Of a stretch of DNA of 8,178 nucleotides, positions 6,479 through 8,178 are shown piece after piece. The stretch is taken from contig CALCPB010000127.1 of assembly GCA_937897665.1 (NCBI GenBank), positions 1-8,178 on the forward strand, read 5' to 3'. The notes under the pieces are model-generated. The model was given only the letters and a program-made list of their open reading frames with translations. It was not told the origin of the DNA and ran no database searches. Each line of letters begins with the position of its first letter. Within the stretch, counting starts at the first letter, position 1. The translations under genes were made by a program, and so were the position numbers. Source of the stretch: an uncultured Halomicronema sp. (GTDB taxonomy: Bacteria > Cyanobacteriota > Cyanobacteriia > Phormidesmidales > Phormidesmidaceae).

Positions 6479-7930
6479 CTAAGAGTTGCTGTTTGGGGGA
6501 GAGCTGAGCGCAGAATGCCGCTGCGACTTGACTTGGAGTCGCATTGAAGCGGGCGGAGCCAGGGTCAAACCGCGGCGAGCAGGAAGTACAGGCCGCTTGT
6601 CGGGCAACGCCAACACAAAGTCTTGCAGCAGCGTCGCGATGCCAATCTTCAGTTCCATCATGGCGAGGGCAGAACCGATGCAGCGCCGATGGCCGCCGCC
6701 AAAGGGCAGATATTCGTGGGGGGCATACTGTCGCTCTAAAAATCGCTCAGGACGAAACTCGCGCGGCTGAGGATACAGGTCGGGACGTTGGTGAATGATG
6801 TAGGTAGCGGGCAAGAGCGCTGTGCCTGCAGCAAAGTCATAGCCCGCCAGGGTAATCGGTTCCCGCAGCACGCGGGCAAAGGTGGTCGGAGTAATGGGAT
6901 AGATCCGCAAAGCTTCTTGGCACACGGCAGTCAGGTAGGGCAGTTGCGCGATCGCCATCGGGTCAGCCTCAGGCCCCAGTGCCGCCAGTTCTGCTTGCAA
7001 CTTTTGCTGCACCTCGGGCAAATAATGAATCCAGTACAGCAGCCACACCAGCGCAGAGGCGGTGGTTTCATGACCGGCTAGCAGCAGAGTAACGATCTCA
7101 TCGTGCAGTTCGGCAGCGGGCATGGCCTGACCCTGTTCATCCCTGGCCAGCAGGAGCAGGGTCAAAATATCGGTCTTGGCGTGAGGGTCAACATCGGGCT
7201 GGGCCAAGTCGGCTCGGCGATCGCGAATCTCGGCATAAATCAGCTGCCGTACCCGTTCTCTCAGGGCCACAAAGCGTCCCCAAGGGCTCGCCCCGCCCCA
7301 GTCTTTTCGCAATGCCGGAAAAAAGAGAAAACTCGCACTAATCGGGGTCGCAAAGAAGTCGAGCAGGGTGCCCATGAGCCGCTGCAGCTCCGCCAGTCGT
7401 TCGCCTTCGCGCCACCCAAACACCGCCTGCAAGATCACCCCTAGCGTCAGTGTCTGCATCGGCGGCCGCGCCAGCAGCGACTGGCCCGGTTGCCAATCGG
7501 CACTCACTTGGCGGGTGATGTCACTAATCAGTTGCCCATAGGTGCGTAGGCGATCGCCGTGAAAGGGCGGCAGCAGTAATTTGCGCTGCCGCTGGTGAGG
7601 CGCACCGTCCAGCAGCAGAATGGAATGCTCACCCACCATGACCTGCAGCACCGCATTCGTCGGTGCCGACAGGGCCTGAGTCCCATCCAGTAGAAAAATC
7701 TCTCGCACCACCTCTGGGTCGCCGACATAAACCAGCGGGGGCGAACTGTCGCCTCCAATCTGAAACATCGGGCCGTAGCGCCGCACATTGTCGTCCAGAT
7801 ACTGCGTGGGCCGCAGAATCAAACGCAGCAGGCGGAGGGTGCGTCGCAGTCCCTTCGCTTTGGGGCCGTCAAGGGTTCGCGGCTGAGGGCGATCGAAGGG
7901 AGCCGTATTCTCGGCCATCTGGGTCGTCAT
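6479..7930 (-). CDS. Cytochrome P450 (CYP110-like)
   Basis: This 483-aa heme-thiolate monooxygenase is of normal length and complete. Motifs in order: C-helix HQRQRK (112-117) contacting a heme propionate; I-helix AGHETT (285-290) with the acid-Thr pair used in O2 activation; ExxR in the K helix (Glu339-Arg342); PERF (394-397); heme loop FGGGHRRCIG (410-419) with Cys417 as the axial thiolate ligand. It has no N-terminal membrane anchor, so it should be cytosolic and needs a separate ferredoxin and reductase, neither encoded here. The overall pattern (LLLDGAPHQRQRKLLLPPFH, then YGQLI) is most like CYP110, the common cyanobacterial P450 family, some members of which are reported to bind fatty acids or oxidise terpenes; substrate here is unknown. 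The ATG at 7930 gives the longest frame; another ATG lies four codons in, and neither has a clear Shine-Dalgarno. It converges with the SagB-like gene, so joint function is not implied. Confidence 0.95.
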   Translation of the reverse strand: MTTQMAENTAPFDRPQPRTLDGPKAKGLRRTLRLLRLILRPTQYLDDNVRRYGPMFQIGGDSSPPLVYVGDPEVVREIFLLDGTQALSAPTNAVLQVMVGEHSILLLDGAPHQRQRKLLLPPFHGDRLRTYGQLISDITRQVSADWQPGQSLLARPPMQTLTLGVILQAVFGWREGERLAELQRLMGTLLDFFATPISASFLFFPALRKDWGGASPWGRFVALRERVRQLIYAEIRDRRADLAQPDVDPHAKTDILTLLLLARDEQGQAMPAAELHDEIVTLLLAGHETTASALVWLLYWIHYLPEVQQKLQAELAALGPEADPMAIAQLPYLTAVCQEALRIYPITPTTFARVLREPITLAGYDFAAGTALLPATYIIHQRPDLYPQPREFRPERFLERQYAPHEYLPFGGGHRRCIGSALAMMELKIGIATLLQDFVLALPDKRPVLPARRGLTLAPPASMRLQVKSQRHSALSSPPNSNS

Positions 7931-8178
7931 GGCAAATGCTCAGGAAACCGCTGAGGAGTGTATCCGGATTGCTTCGATGATAAGCCTTCCCATCGGTGAT
8001 TGTGCTCGGCTTAACGGCTGGATCGGCAGGGCAGCAGGATGTCCACCCTCAAATTTTGACGCCACTGAGGACGTAACGTTATGCCAGGAAGAGCAAGAAG
8101 AGGCGTACCGTCATCGCTGTTGAGGAGCCCTCCCCCCTGATATCCAACCCGAGTGCCTGCCCCCTGATCAGCACTGAG
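7931..8178. other. Upstream region of the P450 gene, no convincing gene
   Basis: These 248 nt should carry the P450 promoter. On the minus strand TGGCATAAC resembles an extended -10 element and overlaps the 8-bp palindrome TAACGTTA (8074-8081), but no matching -35 is clear and it would imply a leader of about 150 nt. Near the window edge are a direct repeat CCCCCTGAT (8133-8141 and 8160-8168) and a weak inverted repeat AGTGC/GCACT (8152-8156, 8171-8175). A 64-codon plus-strand frame here overlaps the P450 start antisense and has no supporting signal. Confidence 0.3.

Noticed and set aside
6486..7444. Several plus-strand frames of 84-113 codons within the P450 region
   Set aside because: All are antisense shadows of the P450, which has every signature motif on the minus strand.
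7929..8123. 64-codon plus-strand frame upstream of and antisense to the P450 start
   Set aside because: No ribosome-binding site, its start overlaps the P450 start codon on the opposite strand, composition is unremarkable and no family is recognised.

Overview
The window is almost certainly from a cyanobacterium. The octamer GCGATCGC (HIP1) occurs at least 16 times in 8.2 kb by hand count, where about 0.2 would be expected by chance. The CinA, cytochrome P450 and SagB-like proteins also have the character of cyanobacterial family members. Base composition is GC-rich apart from an AT-rich stretch at about 3900-4080. I cannot name a genus.

Left part (1-3854). A GT39/ArnT-like polytopic membrane glycosyltransferase (minus, 51-1685) is transcribed away from cinA (plus, 1855-3102) across a 169-nt divergent gap. 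cinA is a full-length two-domain protein (MoCF-like plus NMN deamidase). It converges on an unrecognised soluble protein of 213 aa (minus, 3189-3830), with a GC-rich hairpin between the two stops.

Middle part (3831-6211). A long non-coding stretch, AT-rich and dense in inverted repeats, separates the 213-aa gene from a compact rightward cassette of three genes whose ends overlap: an unrecognised 90-aa protein, a 153-aa ankyrin-repeat protein and a SagB-type (nitroreductase-fold, FMN-binding) dehydrogenase. The SagB-like gene is broken. Its reading frame changes near 5317, and roughly 40 residues normally found there appear to be missing, so it looks like an out-of-frame deletion. The cassette is the most interesting part of the window: a tight overlap of an ankyrin protein with a SagB-like oxidoreductase, without any YcaO/cyclodehydratase or precursor peptide in view, is not the textbook azole-RiPP arrangement.

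Right part (6212-8178). A 267-nt convergent spacer holds a hairpin followed on the minus strand by a T-run, and possibly the decayed tail of another gene. A full-length cytochrome P450 of 483 aa (minus, 6479-7930) follows, with all signature motifs and most like the cyanobacterial CYP110 group. The last 248 nt are upstream sequence of the P450 with no convincing gene.

Apart from the three-gene cassette, the genes look like independent neighbours rather than one pathway. No tRNA, rRNA, CRISPR array, insertion sequence, integrase or attachment site was seen.
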